From contig DXGM01000038.1 of NCBI GenBank assembly GCA_019113915.1, forward strand, positions 62,001 through 126,000: a stretch of DNA of 64,000 nucleotides. The letters are read 5' to 3'. Under the pieces are notes generated by a model. That model was given only the letters and a program-made list of their open reading frames with translations, was not told the DNA's origin and did not search any database. The translations under genes and the position numbers were made by a program. Origin of the DNA: Candidatus Gordonibacter avicola. GTDB taxonomy: Bacteria; Actinomycetota; Coriobacteriia; Coriobacteriales; Eggerthellaceae. Shown in pieces: positions 1-9,271 of the stretch. How positions within the stretch are numbered: the stretch's first letter is position 1; every line of letters starts with the position of its first letter.

Positions 1-15
1 GTAGTCCGCCCAGTG

Positions 16-363
16 TCAGTTCACGGGAGCAAACAGCGCCTGTTTACCCTTCTCCCCCATCTGCTTGACAAGCTCCTCCACTGGGCCGTAGGTCATGATA
101 GCGGCCTGGCAATGTTTCACGCACGTGGGCATCTTTCCTTTTTCGACGCGCTCGGCGCACAGGTCACATTGGTCGGTGAAGCCGGTGTAGTAGCCGAATT
201 GCCACTTTTCCTCGCCGTCTCCCCCGTAGGAATAGGGACCGACCTCAAAGACCTTGATTCCACATTGACCCACGGGTAGGTTGTTCTCGGCTTGGCAGGC
301 GATTTCGCATACATGGCAGCCCGTGCAATACTCGTAGTCAATCAGGATTCCGTTCCGGCTCAT
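16..363 (-). CDS. 4Fe-4S dicluster ferredoxin-like electron-transfer subunit
   Basis: This 115-residue protein should carry electrons to or from the molybdoenzyme encoded directly upstream. Visible Cys ligands form two [4Fe-4S] sets: C13, C16, C19 and C23 (CxxCxxCxxxC spacing), and C66, C69, C81 and C85 (CxxC then CxxxC). The DmsB/NrfC family usually has four clusters in about 200 residues, so this is a short two-cluster version. There is no signal peptide or membrane segment, so it should act in the cytoplasm. The stop codon is TGA at 16-18 and the start lies 2 bp after the stop of the 751-residue oxidoreductase, consistent with co-translation. The redox partner is inferred from adjacency; the true electron donor is unknown. 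Confidence 0.88.
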   Translation of the reverse strand: MSRNGILIDYEYCTGCHVCEIACQAENNLPVGQCGIKVFEVGPYSYGGDGEEKWQFGYYTGFTDQCDLCAERVEKGKMPTCVKHCQAAIMTYGPVEELVKQMGEKGKQALFAPVN

Positions 364-365
364 GA

Positions 366-2621
366 TTACTTACCCTCCTCAACTTTGTAGATCTTGCAGA
401 GCAGCGATTTAGCGTTGGTGCCGAAACCGGTTTTGCCGCACTTGTTCTGCATAAGCTGGTTGATGTTGACGTCCCATACGCCAAAGTTGTTAGGGGAAGC
501 GCCATCCTGCTCGGGGAACCACCAACCGTGATCGGTCATCACCATCCACTCGGGAACCATCTCGGTGACTTTCACCTTACGCTTTGCGCGGCCGCGCGGG
601 TTCTCTATCCACACCCAATCCCCATCGGCCAGGCCGTATCTCACAGCCGTTTCAGGATTCACTTGCACTTCGGGCCATTTCTTCAAGGCGCGCAGGCGGG
701 GAACCTGGCGATGCTCGGAATGGAACGACATCCAATCACGGGCGCCGGTGCTAAGGATGAGAGGATACTCCTCGTAAAGGTCGGGGGTTCCCACCGGACT
801 CATCGAAGGCTCCTCGAAGTAAGGCAGTGGATCGAGCCCGAAGTCGGCGAACATGAGCGAGTAGAGCTCCACGCGGCCCGTGCGCGTGGGGAAGCCGAAC
901 TGACCATCTGTGCGGAAGGTACCCTTCTCATACTTCTTGTATTCAACCGTCTTGTAGACGGGAGCCTGCTGCTGAAGATCCTGGAACGTCTGGCCTTTGA
1001 GGAACGAGCCCTGGACGAAGTTCGTGAACATGTCGCGCACGTCCTCCCACGGCCAAGCCTCAGGATTCCACCGGTGGCCGAGCTCCATGTTAATCTGCAT
1101 GTCGGACTTGCACTCGCCCACCTGACAGCACTTGTTGATAGTGGCGCCGAATTGTGGGCCGTCATTGGTGCGCAGTCCGTAACGTTCGGGAAAACAAGCG
1201 GCCGGCAGAACGATATCGGCACAAGCGGACGCGGTGGGGGTCATGAACAGGTCAACGACGACCACGTAGTCCATATTGTCGAGGGCCTGCCTGAACTCAG
1301 CTGGGTCCATGCCGCAACACGCGAGCAGGTTGGTTGTTTGCAGCCAAGCGCCCTTGATGGGGTAAGGATCACCTGTAATCATTTGCTTAACGGTCATGTC
1401 AGGCTGGGCGAGGTTCAGGATTGAGCCGACGAGCGGGTATTCCTTGATTCCAATGCGCTTCTCGGCTTGCTCAGGGCTCAAGTGTTCGATTCCCCAGCCG
1501 TAAGCTTCGGATACCATCTGGTGAGGCGGAAGCATGCCGCCGGGCACGTCCAGGTTACCGGTGATCGACCAGAGGTCGATGATGGCCATCGCTTGGGGGA
1601 ACGCCTCCTCGTTGTTCATGTCGATGGCGAGGCCCCACTGGACGGTGCCGTTTTCCGCTTTGGCGAACATGCGGGCGGCAGCAAGGATTTTGTCTTTCGG
1701 GATCCAAGTGATTTCGGAGACACGCTCCACGGAAAACTGCGCAGCACGATCGGCCAGTTCGTCAAAGCCGTAGCACCAGTTCTCAACGAACTCGTGGTCG
1801 TAGAGGTCTTCTTGGATGATGATATTGATCATGCCGAGCGCGAGGGCCGCATCAGTGCCGTTGCGCACCTGTAGGTGGATTTCCGCCTTGCTGGCCAGCC
1901 AGGTCACACGCGGATCGATTACGATGAGTTTCGTGCCGCGCCGCATAAGGTCGACCACCCAATGACCGTAGAAGCCGTCAGGACCGGATTCCAGCGGATT
2001 GTTTCCCCACACGAGCATGACTTCGGGAATCTTGTACTCGGGATTGTCGTAGCGGTCGATGAAGTTCTGGGAGCAGTCGGCCACCCAGAACGAGCCCGTG
2101 ATGGCGAAGCATGCCGTAATGCGGGGGTCGTAGCACGCGGAGCCGGACAGGAAGTACACAGGGTTGGGGCTGTCGAAACTCCAAGCGAGGCGCGTGTTGT
2201 AGGCAACTATATCGCGACCCGTACCCTCAGCGAAGACCACTGCCTCGGCGCCGTAGCGTTCTTTGATCTTCGTGAACTCCCTCACGATGGCATCGTATGC
2301 CTCGTCCCAGCTGATGCGCTCCCATTTGTTCTCGCCGCGGGCACCTACGCGCTTCATGGGATACTGCAGTCGGTCGGGGTGATTGACTACTTCGGGCAAG
2401 TCCAAGCAACGCGAGCACAGTCGGCCCTGGTTGTACGGAGCTTCTTCGTCGCCTTCGACTTTGACGAGTTTACCTTCCTCGTTGGTATACAGGAGTACCA
2501 TGCAGCCATTATGGCAGCCGGGACCAGACCAGGCCGTGCTGCGCGTAACCGTCAGATCTCCCTCTTTCCAGCTGATGGGACGGTTGATCCCAAGCGGAAT
2601 CCACTTGTCTTTCTCTGACAT
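366..2621 (-). CDS. Molybdopterin-dependent oxidoreductase, DMSO reductase family
   Basis: A 751-residue catalytic subunit of the DMSO-reductase superfamily (bis-MGD Mo or W enzyme). N-terminal Cys residues C36, C40, C69 and C72 can ligate an [4Fe-4S] cluster, though the spacing is not the standard CxxCxxxC. The molybdopterin domain follows (for example the LVWGNNPLESGP region near residue 205), and a C-terminal dinucleotide-binding domain covers about 630-751. C163 in a GSACYDPR segment lies where the family places its metal ligand. No twin-arginine signal is present, so the enzyme appears cytoplasmic. Coriobacteriia use related enzymes for catechol dehydroxylation and other anaerobic reductions; the substrate here cannot be told from sequence. 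It is followed by a two-cluster Fe-S protein and preceded by a small zinc-ribbon gene. Confidence 0.9.
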   Translation of the reverse strand: MSEKDKWIPLGINRPISWKEGDLTVTRSTAWSGPGCHNGCMVLLYTNEEGKLVKVEGDEEAPYNQGRLCSRCLDLPEVVNHPDRLQYPMKRVGARGENKWERISWDEAYDAIVREFTKIKERYGAEAVVFAEGTGRDIVAYNTRLAWSFDSPNPVYFLSGSACYDPRITACFAITGSFWVADCSQNFIDRYDNPEYKIPEVMLVWGNNPLESGPDGFYGHWVVDLMRRGTKLIVIDPRVTWLASKAEIHLQVRNGTDAALALGMINIIIQEDLYDHEFVENWCYGFDELADRAAQFSVERVSEITWIPKDKILAAARMFAKAENGTVQWGLAIDMNNEEAFPQAMAIIDLWSITGNLDVPGGMLPPHQMVSEAYGWGIEHLSPEQAEKRIGIKEYPLVGSILNLAQPDMTVKQMITGDPYPIKGAWLQTTNLLACCGMDPAEFRQALDNMDYVVVVDLFMTPTASACADIVLPAACFPERYGLRTNDGPQFGATINKCCQVGECKSDMQINMELGHRWNPEAWPWEDVRDMFTNFVQGSFLKGQTFQDLQQQAPVYKTVEYKKYEKGTFRTDGQFGFPTRTGRVELYSLMFADFGLDPLPYFEEPSMSPVGTPDLYEEYPLILSTGARDWMSFHSEHRQVPRLRALKKWPEVQVNPETAVRYGLADGDWVWIENPRGRAKRKVKVTEMVPEWMVMTDHGWWFPEQDGASPNNFGVWDVNINQLMQNKCGKTGFGTNAKSLLCKIYKVEEGK

Positions 2622-2734
2622 CTTTCTTCTCCTTGATCTCTTGTCTCAGATTGTATGCGCAGCTTTGTTGTATTCCTTGCACCTCCTCCCGCCGTTTCTT
2701 GTCGAACACTTGTAACGAAAGGTTTGCAGGCGCC

Positions 2735-2950
2735 CTACGCTTTCGGGGGCCCCGGGATCCTTGGAGTGCCGGGTATGGATGGAGCTCCGGGAGGCTTGGG
2801 AGCGGCGGGCATGGAAGGAGCTCCCGAGGGAACGCCCTCAAGGGGAAGCTCGGCTCCACACTCAGAACATATGATTTCAAGCGATGGGTTTTCCGTGCCG
2901 CAGTTGGGGCATTTCTTCGTGGCGCTGGCAGTAGGTGGTCTAAAACACAT
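2735..2950 (-). CDS. Small zinc-ribbon protein with Pro/Gly-rich tail
   Basis: A 71-residue protein. CPNC at about residue 14 and CSEC at about residue 28 form one zinc-ribbon knuckle pair, followed by a collagen-like tail rich in Pro, Gly and Ala (repeats such as GAPSMP, GAPSIP, GTPRIP). A strong ribosome-binding site (GAGGAG) sits 4-5 bases before the ATG, which supports expression despite the small size. It lies 113 bp upstream of the molybdoenzyme on the same strand, so it may be the first gene of that operon. No function is known to me; a structural or assembly role is only a guess. Confidence 0.7.
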   Translation of the reverse strand: MCFRPPTASATKKCPNCGTENPSLEIICSECGAELPLEGVPSGAPSMPAAPKPPGAPSIPGTPRIPGPPKA

Positions 2951-3248
2951 GTCTCCTCCTCGTTCCCTCGATTCGTCCTGTTTGTAGGACTTCAGGTCGG
3001 GTTCATCATAGGAGCGGAGAGGTTTCGCGTATATTCGACAGGTTTCAGATTCAGAAAGCGATGTCTAACGCATGTTGACAAAGGCGCGGCTCTTGCGCCG
3101 TGCCCTATTGAAAAAAATATCGAAAAAAGTGGTGCACTTTCGCGAAAAATAGCGACGGGACCGTGCTTCGAACCGCGGAGCGACTTGTCGGGCAGAAGCG
3201 GGTGTCGACGCGCACAACTACCTGTTGCCGAAAGCGCCGGGTCGAGAC
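2951..3248. other. Intergenic region upstream of the molybdoenzyme operon
   Basis: About 300 bases with no supported gene, between the regulator gene and the zinc-ribbon gene. It should hold the promoter of the leftward molybdoenzyme operon. A short inverted repeat (GGCGCGGC ... GCGCCGTGCC) lies near 3,082-3,105. An A/T-rich tract covers 3,108-3,130. I do not see a convincing -35/-10 pair. Confidence 0.4.
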
Positions 3249-4799
3249 CTACGAGGCGGAACTATAGAGTCCGTCAATGAGCATGAACACGCACTGCAAG
3301 AACAACCGATCATCGACGGTTTGCAGGTCGAGATCGCAGAGCATTTCCTCGAGACGTTTTATGCGGTAACGCATGGTCCCCCCGTGAACGCACATGCAGC
3401 CCGCCGTAGCCGACACGTTTAGGTTCTCCTTCAAGTATGTCTTCAATGTGTCGTAGTATTCCGTACCGTGCTGACTGTCATAGTCGATGACGGCTTGCAG
3501 GCTTGCAGGAATGATAGCCACAGAGGGCAACTCGTAAAGCCCGTTTGTGAGCACGAAAGCTAGCCGATATTTCTCGAAGGAGTACACGCCGTAGGTTTGC
3601 GCCTCGTGCTCGACAGCCATGAACGCAGTTGCGCGCGCCTGACGGAAGAAAACCGGTGCCTGGCTAAAGTCATCGAACACGGTGCTCGTCCCTGCAACAA
3701 AGCAGTGCTCTTGGGATAGTTCGTCCAGTTGATCCAGCACGGCATTCCGCCCGCTTTGTTGCCCCGAGAGGTTGACCAACAGGAATATCTCGCTCCCCTC
3801 AAGCATGGCAACGCTGGACCATATTTCTTTCTCAAGCTCAAGGCATTGGTAATACAGCGCGTTGATGGCCACGGAGGAAAAATCAGGCACGATACAGATT
3901 GCCTGATAGGGATCACAGGTTCCCCATCCCAAGCGATTGATGGCGGAAACGGCAGTCTTCTTTACTCCGTCAGACTGATCCGAGGAGAAAAAGAAACGCT
4001 GGAGGGCTTTCTTGAACGAGGACTGCAAACCGAACACAGAGACCTGGTTGATGAGAAGGTACTGTTTCACGATGTCGGCAAGCACAATGAGGGGATATAG
4101 ATCGCCCTCGTCGCAGTCACGATCTATGAAGGGAATCACCAGTCGGGCGACGAACTTTCCCCGCTTTCGGATATTAAAAAACGCTGATTCTAAAGATAAG
4201 TCTACATGTGGACCCTCTAAATCATGGGAGCGTGCGAACGCTTCGTTGTGACCGAAACGGTCCATGAGATCGCGCGCCATAAAGCCCGTCTCCTTGTCAT
4301 AGTTGCAATCAGGTATAAAATGAGCCTCCGTTTGGCCACGGCCCAGCACCTGAAACTTCTCGCCGAAAAGTTCAATGGGATTGCCGAAGATGGGAACCGC
4401 TCGGGAGAGCAACCTGTCCAGGCTCGCCGACTCCGACACCAGTTCGAGGAGCATGCCCTGCTGCCAATCGTTAAACAGGGCGAACAGATCCTCGACTTGT
4501 TGAAGCACGGTCGACAGATCGCGAAGAGGTCGCACGATTACGATGTCGAAGTGTTCGTTCTCGATCAGTTCGGCCGGAGGTGGTCCGATGGACACGATAC
4601 TGTACGAACCTTCGGTGGGAGACGGAGCGATCCGCGCAAGGTCCTCTCCAACAGCAACATATAGGCAGGACTCTGCGAGAAGACGGCTTTCGGTCAATGG
4701 AGCTGCAAAGGACAGCCGAGCCTCCAAGCTGTCGCTGCGAAGATACGAGTCCGTTACCCCTTGAAGCTTCGATGCAACCACGTAGGCATTGAGAAACAT
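3249..4799 (-). CDS. PucR/CdaR-family transcriptional regulator
   Basis: A 516-residue regulator. The last 70 residues (TLKTYLKENLNV ... MRYRIKRLEEML) match the PucR-type helix-turn-helix that follows a GGDEF-like central region. The N-terminal part resembles a ligand-sensing domain of the purine-catabolism-regulator type. The ATG at 4,799 is chosen because a purine-rich GGGGGAG ribosome-binding site lies before it; an upstream in-frame ATG at 4,940 would add 47 low-complexity basic residues. It is encoded directly upstream of the zinc-ribbon and molybdoenzyme genes, so it is the obvious candidate regulator of that operon. The inducer is unknown. Confidence 0.85.
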   Translation of the reverse strand: MFLNAYVVASKLQGVTDSYLRSDSLEARLSFAAPLTESRLLAESCLYVAVGEDLARIAPSPTEGSYSIVSIGPPPAELIENEHFDIVIVRPLRDLSTVLQQVEDLFALFNDWQQGMLLELVSESASLDRLLSRAVPIFGNPIELFGEKFQVLGRGQTEAHFIPDCNYDKETGFMARDLMDRFGHNEAFARSHDLEGPHVDLSLESAFFNIRKRGKFVARLVIPFIDRDCDEGDLYPLIVLADIVKQYLLINQVSVFGLQSSFKKALQRFFFSSDQSDGVKKTAVSAINRLGWGTCDPYQAICIVPDFSSVAINALYYQCLELEKEIWSSVAMLEGSEIFLLVNLSGQQSGRNAVLDQLDELSQEHCFVAGTSTVFDDFSQAPVFFRQARATAFMAVEHEAQTYGVYSFEKYRLAFVLTNGLYELPSVAIIPASLQAVIDYDSQHGTEYYDTLKTYLKENLNVSATAGCMCVHGGTMRYRIKRLEEMLCDLDLQTVDDRLFLQCVFMLIDGLYSSAS

Positions 4800-5296
4800 C
4801 CCCCGTCTCCCCCTTTTGACTATCTGCACCTTGGGAGCAAATCCTACCACAACAGCATTCCTCTGAACACCGTTCAACGGCCTCTTACGGCATAGTCGGG
4901 GTCCTTGCGAGCTTTGGTCTTTTCCCTGCGCAAGATGCAATTACAGCCTCTTGAATAGGATTTTTTCGGATTCAAGCCAACATGCAAAATCCGGCTAGAT
5001 GACTAGCCTTTGCAACTCTAATTCTTTCTCTGATCGAAGGGCTGGAACAACCTCATCGGTTACTCGCCCGCTAAGGAATTATCACTATGCTCTTTTTGAG
5101 ATTTCTTCTCTATACTGAAAAGTAAGTCTGTAATTCAAAACCTACAAGACTTTTCGGCAGAGCAATAGATTTAAAAAAGAGAGGATCAGGTTTTCCTGGT
5201 GTTCTCTTTTTGGTTGGGACTTTTGTTACATCCCCATTCGAGCGAAGCGCGAAAACGCAGTTCAAAAGCGATTTTATGTCTTCAATCCTATCAGGT

Positions 5297-5385
5297 AAGG
5301 TTACCTCTCGTAGGGGCAGATCGAGGTTGGGTTCTCCGCCTTCGGCGGAGAGGGCATCGTGAAGCGCCCCTACGATGGTTACCTT
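5297..5385. repeat. Large palindromic intergenic element
   Basis: Outer arms at 5,297-5,317 and 5,366-5,385 are imperfect inverted repeats sharing TCGTAGGGGC and a GGTTACC/GGTAACC end. Inside them is a perfect 8-bp hairpin, TCTCCGCC at 5,333-5,340 against GGCGGAGA at 5,344-5,351 with a TTC loop. The two-tier cruciform shape is typical of dispersed intergenic palindromes or small non-autonomous elements. No copy was found elsewhere in the window. Confidence 0.6.
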
Positions 5386-5525
5386 TCTAGTGAGGTTTAT
5401 GGCGCATGAAAAAGCCCTCGTCATAGTGGTAGGGAGGGCAACCACGCCGTGGCGTATTAGCCAGCGCGAAGCGCGTCACACTTTTGCGAAGCGGGCAACC
5501 TGGCAGGTGAAAAGCGCTGGACAAC

Positions 5526-5560
5526 AAAAGAACCCGCGGCTCGCGTCGCGGGTTCTTTTT
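5526..5560 (-). terminator. Rho-independent terminator of ppdK
   Basis: An AAGAACCCGCG stem pairs with CGCGGGTTCTT and is flanked by T and A tracts on both sides. It sits 22 bp after the ppdK stop codon. It could work in both directions, but only ppdK ends here. Confidence 0.85.
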
Positions 5561-5581
5561 GAAGGTATTATTTACCTGCGC

Positions 5582-8320
5582 TTACTTGTCGCGGGCGTCG
5601 CCCATCTTTTCGGCGAGGGCAGCTTGTCCGGCCGCAAGGCGCGCGAGCGGCACGCGGTAGGGCGAGCAGCTCACGTACGTGAGGCCAATCTTGTGGAACG
5701 TCTTCACGGAATCCGGATCACCGCCGTGCTCGCCGCACACGCCCAGCTGGATGTCCGGATTCGTGGAGCGGCCCTTCTCGCAGCCCATCTGCACGAGCGT
5801 GGCCACGCCGGAGTCCACCGTCTCAAACGGGTTGCACGGCAGGATGCGACGCTCCAGGTAGCGCGGGATAAACTTGGCTTCCACGTCGTCGCGGCTGAAG
5901 CCGAACGTCGTCTGCGTGAGGTCGTTCGTACCGAAGCTGAAGAAGTCGGCCTGCGTCGCAATCTCGTCAGCGGTGACGGCGGCACGCGGCAACTCAATCA
6001 TCGTGCCGATGGGGATGTTCAGCTCAACACCCTCGGCCTCGCACACCTCGGCGATAACCGCTTCACACTCGCCGCGCAGCGTCTCCAGCTCGGGCAGCAC
6101 GCTCACCAGCGGAATCATGATCTCGGGCTCGGGGTTCAGGCCTTCCTTCTTCAGGCGTGCCATGGCGCGAGCGATGGCGCGCACCTGCATGGCCGGCAAC
6201 TCCGGATAGAGGATGGCCAGACGGCAGCCGCGCAGACCCAGCATCGGGTTCGCCTCAGCCATGGCGTCCACCTGCTCCATGAGCTTGCGCTTTGCCGCGA
6301 TGTCGGCAGCTGGCGCGCCCGTGGCCTCCATGCGCGCAATTTCCACATCCAGCGTGCGCGGGCTCTCCAGGAACTCGTGCAGCGGCGGATCGAGCAGACG
6401 CACGATAACCGGCAGCCCGTCCATGGCCTTGAACATGCCATAGAAGTCACCCGTCTGCGCCTCCAGCAAATCGTCGAGCGCCTTTTCGCGCACCGCCGGG
6501 TCGTCGGTGAGGATGAAGGACTGGATGATCTGCTTGCGATCGCCCAGGAACATGTGCTCGGTACGGCAGAGGCCAATGCCCTCAGCGCCGAAGCCGCGCG
6601 ACAGCTCCGCGTCCTCGGGGTTGTCAGCGTTGGCACGCACGCCCATGGTGCGGAACTCGTCGGCCCACTCAAGGATGGTGTCCAAGTCGCCCGTGAGCTC
6701 GGGAAGCACGAGGTTCACGGCACCCAGCACCACGGAGCCCGTCGTGCCGTCGATGGAGATCATGTCACCTTCGCGGATGACGATATCGGTGCCCGCCACC
6801 TCGGCCTGCTTCTTCTCGGCGTCAATCTTGAGCGCTTCCACGCCGCACACACACGGGGCGCCCATGCCACGGGCGATAACGGCCGCGTGCGAGGTCTTAC
6901 CACCATGTGAGGTGAGGATACCCTCGGCGGCAATCATGCCCGCGAGGTCGTCCGGGTTCGTCTCCCAACGCACCAGCACGCACTTGCGGCCGGCCTCGGT
7001 CACCGCCACGGCATCGGCGGCGGAGAACACGGCCTCGCCCACCGCAGCGCCCGGGCTTGCGTTCAGGCCCTTGGCAATCACGTCGTAGTGAGCGTTCTTG
7101 TCGAACTGCGGGTGCAGCAGCTGGTCAAGCTGCTCCGGGTCCACGCGCATGACGGCCTCTTCCTTCGTGATGAGGCCTTCCTTCTCCATCTCGATGGCGA
7201 TGTGCAGCGCGGCGGCGGCGGTACGCTTGCCCACGCGGGTCTGCAGCATCCAGAGCTTGCCCTGCTCGATGGTGAATTCGATATCGCACATATCGCGGAA
7301 GTGGTTCTCCAGCGTGACGAACACTTCCTCAAGCTCGCGGCCCGCCTCTTCGAGGCCTTCCACGTTCTTGAGGTCGGCGATGGGGCTCGTGTTGCGGATG
7401 CCCGCCACCACGTCTTCGCCCTGGGCGTTCACCAGGTAGTCGCCGTAGAATTCCTTCTCGCCGTTGGCGGGGTTGCGCGTAAACGCCACACCCGTGGCGG
7501 AGGTGTTGCCCTTGTTGCCGAACACCATGGACTGCACGTTCACGGCCGTGCCCAGGTCATCGGCAATCTTGTTCTGCTTGCGGTAGAGCACCGCGCGCGG
7601 GTTGTTCCAGCTGCCGAACACAGCCTCAATGGCCAGCTGCAGCTGCACGCTCGGGTCCTGCGGGAACTGCACGCGGCCGTCCACCACGAGCGACGGGTAC
7701 GCCGCGGCGTCCACGTTCTCGGAGAAGATTTGCTTGAACTCGCTCACCAGCTCCTGCAAGTCCTCGGCCGACAGATCGGTGTCGGAAGCAGCGCCGCGGG
7801 CGTTCTTCATGGCCGTGATAGCGTTTTCGAACAAGTCACCGTCAAGCCCCATAACCACGTTGGAAAACATCTGGATGAAGCGGCGGTAAGAGTCCCAGGC
7901 GAAGCGGGGGTTCTCGGTCTGGGCGATGAGGCCCTTGATGGACTCGTCGTTCAAGCCCAGGTTCAGCACCGTGTCCATCATGCCCGGCATGGACATGGGC
8001 GCGCCGGAGCGCACGGACACAAGCAGCGGGTCGGCCGCGTCGCCGATCTTCTTGCCCATGCGGGCCTCAAGATCTTCGCGGTAGGCCTGAATGGTGTCAA
8101 GCGCGCCTTCGGGCCACGTGTTGTCGGCATTGGCGTACTCCATGCACGTCTGGCACGTGATGGTGAAACCCGGAGGCACGGGAAGCCCAATATTGGCCAT
8201 CTCAGCAAGGTTCGCACCTTTGCCGCCGAGCTGCGCCTTCATGTGCGTGTTGCCCTCGGTTACGTTGTTGCCCTGCGCGTCTTTGCCGAACGCGTAGACT
8301 CGTTTGACTTCTTCGGTCAC
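5582..8320 (-). CDS. ppdK: Pyruvate, phosphate dikinase
   Basis: A 912-residue cytosolic enzyme interconverting pyruvate, ATP and phosphate with PEP, AMP and pyrophosphate. The order is an N-terminal ATP-grasp domain, the phosphohistidine domain with GGKTSHAAVIARGMG (the His is the phosphate carrier, the Thr two residues before it is the usual regulatory site), and a C-terminal TIM barrel with the CGEHGG active-site Cys motif near residue 865. Length matches the family. The start is GTG at 8,318-8,320 with AAGGAG 7-8 bases upstream. The PPDK regulatory protein gene lies 62 bp upstream on the same strand, so enzyme and regulator are probably co-transcribed. Confidence 0.97.
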   Translation of the reverse strand: MTEEVKRVYAFGKDAQGNNVTEGNTHMKAQLGGKGANLAEMANIGLPVPPGFTITCQTCMEYANADNTWPEGALDTIQAYREDLEARMGKKIGDAADPLLVSVRSGAPMSMPGMMDTVLNLGLNDESIKGLIAQTENPRFAWDSYRRFIQMFSNVVMGLDGDLFENAITAMKNARGAASDTDLSAEDLQELVSEFKQIFSENVDAAAYPSLVVDGRVQFPQDPSVQLQLAIEAVFGSWNNPRAVLYRKQNKIADDLGTAVNVQSMVFGNKGNTSATGVAFTRNPANGEKEFYGDYLVNAQGEDVVAGIRNTSPIADLKNVEGLEEAGRELEEVFVTLENHFRDMCDIEFTIEQGKLWMLQTRVGKRTAAAALHIAIEMEKEGLITKEEAVMRVDPEQLDQLLHPQFDKNAHYDVIAKGLNASPGAAVGEAVFSAADAVAVTEAGRKCVLVRWETNPDDLAGMIAAEGILTSHGGKTSHAAVIARGMGAPCVCGVEALKIDAEKKQAEVAGTDIVIREGDMISIDGTTGSVVLGAVNLVLPELTGDLDTILEWADEFRTMGVRANADNPEDAELSRGFGAEGIGLCRTEHMFLGDRKQIIQSFILTDDPAVREKALDDLLEAQTGDFYGMFKAMDGLPVIVRLLDPPLHEFLESPRTLDVEIARMEATGAPAADIAAKRKLMEQVDAMAEANPMLGLRGCRLAILYPELPAMQVRAIARAMARLKKEGLNPEPEIMIPLVSVLPELETLRGECEAVIAEVCEAEGVELNIPIGTMIELPRAAVTADEIATQADFFSFGTNDLTQTTFGFSRDDVEAKFIPRYLERRILPCNPFETVDSGVATLVQMGCEKGRSTNPDIQLGVCGEHGGDPDSVKTFHKIGLTYVSCSPYRVPLARLAAGQAALAEKMGDARDK

Positions 8321-8382
8321 CTTATTCTCCTTAAACGCGACGTATCTAACCGTTCAGAGCCGGGCCCCCTGGGTCCGCAGGT

Positions 8383-9267
8383 CTAGCCCATCATATCAGC
8401 GGAGGGGGGGTGGGCGCGCTCATAGTAACGCAAAATTTCCTGAGCCGTTTCCTCAACGGCCCTATTTTCGGTGTGAACGACAATACAGCCGAGTTTGCGC
8501 ATAAGCGCGCGGGCAGACTCGAGGTCTTGATAGACATACTCGGGGTCCGCATAGCTCTTTGCCACCACACCCGCGTTGCCGAGGCGCCGCTGGCGAATGC
8601 CCACCAGCACCTCAGGCGTGGTCATGAGGCCGAAGAGGCGCGTGCGGTCGACGTCGGCCAACTCGCGCGGCGGCTCGGTGTGCATATCAAGCGGAATGTT
8701 CGACACCTTATAGCCCTGTTGGGCCAGGTAGATGGACGTGGGCGTCTTCGATGAGCGCGACACGCCCAAAAGCACGATATCGGCAAGCGCAAGTTCCTGG
8801 GGGTTGCGCCCGTCGTCGTGGGCGATGCTGAATTCGATGGCCTCGATGCGCTTGAAGTAGTACTGGTCGGCCACGTGCAGCCCGCCCGGCTTGGTGGAGG
8901 GCTTGAAGCCCGTCATGTCGGCGATGGCGGCAATGGCATCGGTCATGAGGTCGACGGCCACGATGTCGTCACGCTCGGCCGCGTACGCCGCCAGTTTGTG
9001 CGAGAGGTCGCGGTCAACCAGCGTGTAGAACAACAGCATGCGCCCGTCGCCGGTGTTGCGCTTGTGGAAGGCGCTGTGCTCGTCGATGAAGGTTTTGATT
9101 TCCTCGAACGAGCGCACCTTCGGCAGCACCTCAATGGCGGGGTTCGTCACGCCGAACTGGGCGGCGGCCGCGCGGGCCACCGCCTGGGCGGTAAGCCCCA
9201 CCGAGTCGCTGATCACGTGTATGGTGGGCAGGTCGGTGGAGCTTCCGTACGCGATGCATTCCGCCAT
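8383..9267 (-). CDS. PPDK regulatory protein (kinase/pyrophosphorylase, DUF299)
   Basis: A 294-residue bifunctional enzyme of the PpsR/PDRP family, which phosphorylates a Thr near the catalytic His of its PEP-synthesising partner using ADP and reverses this with phosphate. The P-loop-like motif GVSRSSKTPTS is present (residues about 150-160). The N-terminal segment IHVISDSVGLTAQAVARAA is the family signature. The ATG at 9,267 is chosen because homology begins there; it lies 4 bp after the glyS stop, and the ribosome-binding site is weak, suggesting coupling to glyS. Immediate proximity to ppdK makes that the target. Confidence 0.95.
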   Translation of the reverse strand: MAECIAYGSSTDLPTIHVISDSVGLTAQAVARAAAAQFGVTNPAIEVLPKVRSFEEIKTFIDEHSAFHKRNTGDGRMLLFYTLVDRDLSHKLAAYAAERDDIVAVDLMTDAIAAIADMTGFKPSTKPGGLHVADQYYFKRIEAIEFSIAHDDGRNPQELALADIVLLGVSRSSKTPTSIYLAQQGYKVSNIPLDMHTEPPRELADVDRTRLFGLMTTPEVLVGIRQRRLGNAGVVAKSYADPEYVYQDLESARALMRKLGCIVVHTENRAVEETAQEILRYYERAHPPSADMMG

Positions 9268-9271
9268 GGCG

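Larger units (their letters stand above)
4800..5581. other. Long non-coding region between regulator and ppdK
   Basis: About 780 bases with no credible gene. It contains the upstream region of the PucR-like gene, the palindromic element at 5,297-5,385, and the ppdK terminator at 5,526-5,560. A 111-codon open frame at 5,110-5,445 on the minus strand runs through the palindrome and has no recognisable domain or ribosome-binding site, so I do not call it. Confidence 0.5.

Noticed and set aside
5110-5445. A 111-codon minus-strand open frame
   Set aside because: It crosses the palindromic element, has no ribosome-binding site and no recognisable domain.
5375-8386. Long rightward open frames opposite ppdK
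   Set aside because: They are antisense to a certain gene, full of Arg, His and Ala, with no domain; high-GC codon bias creates such shadows.
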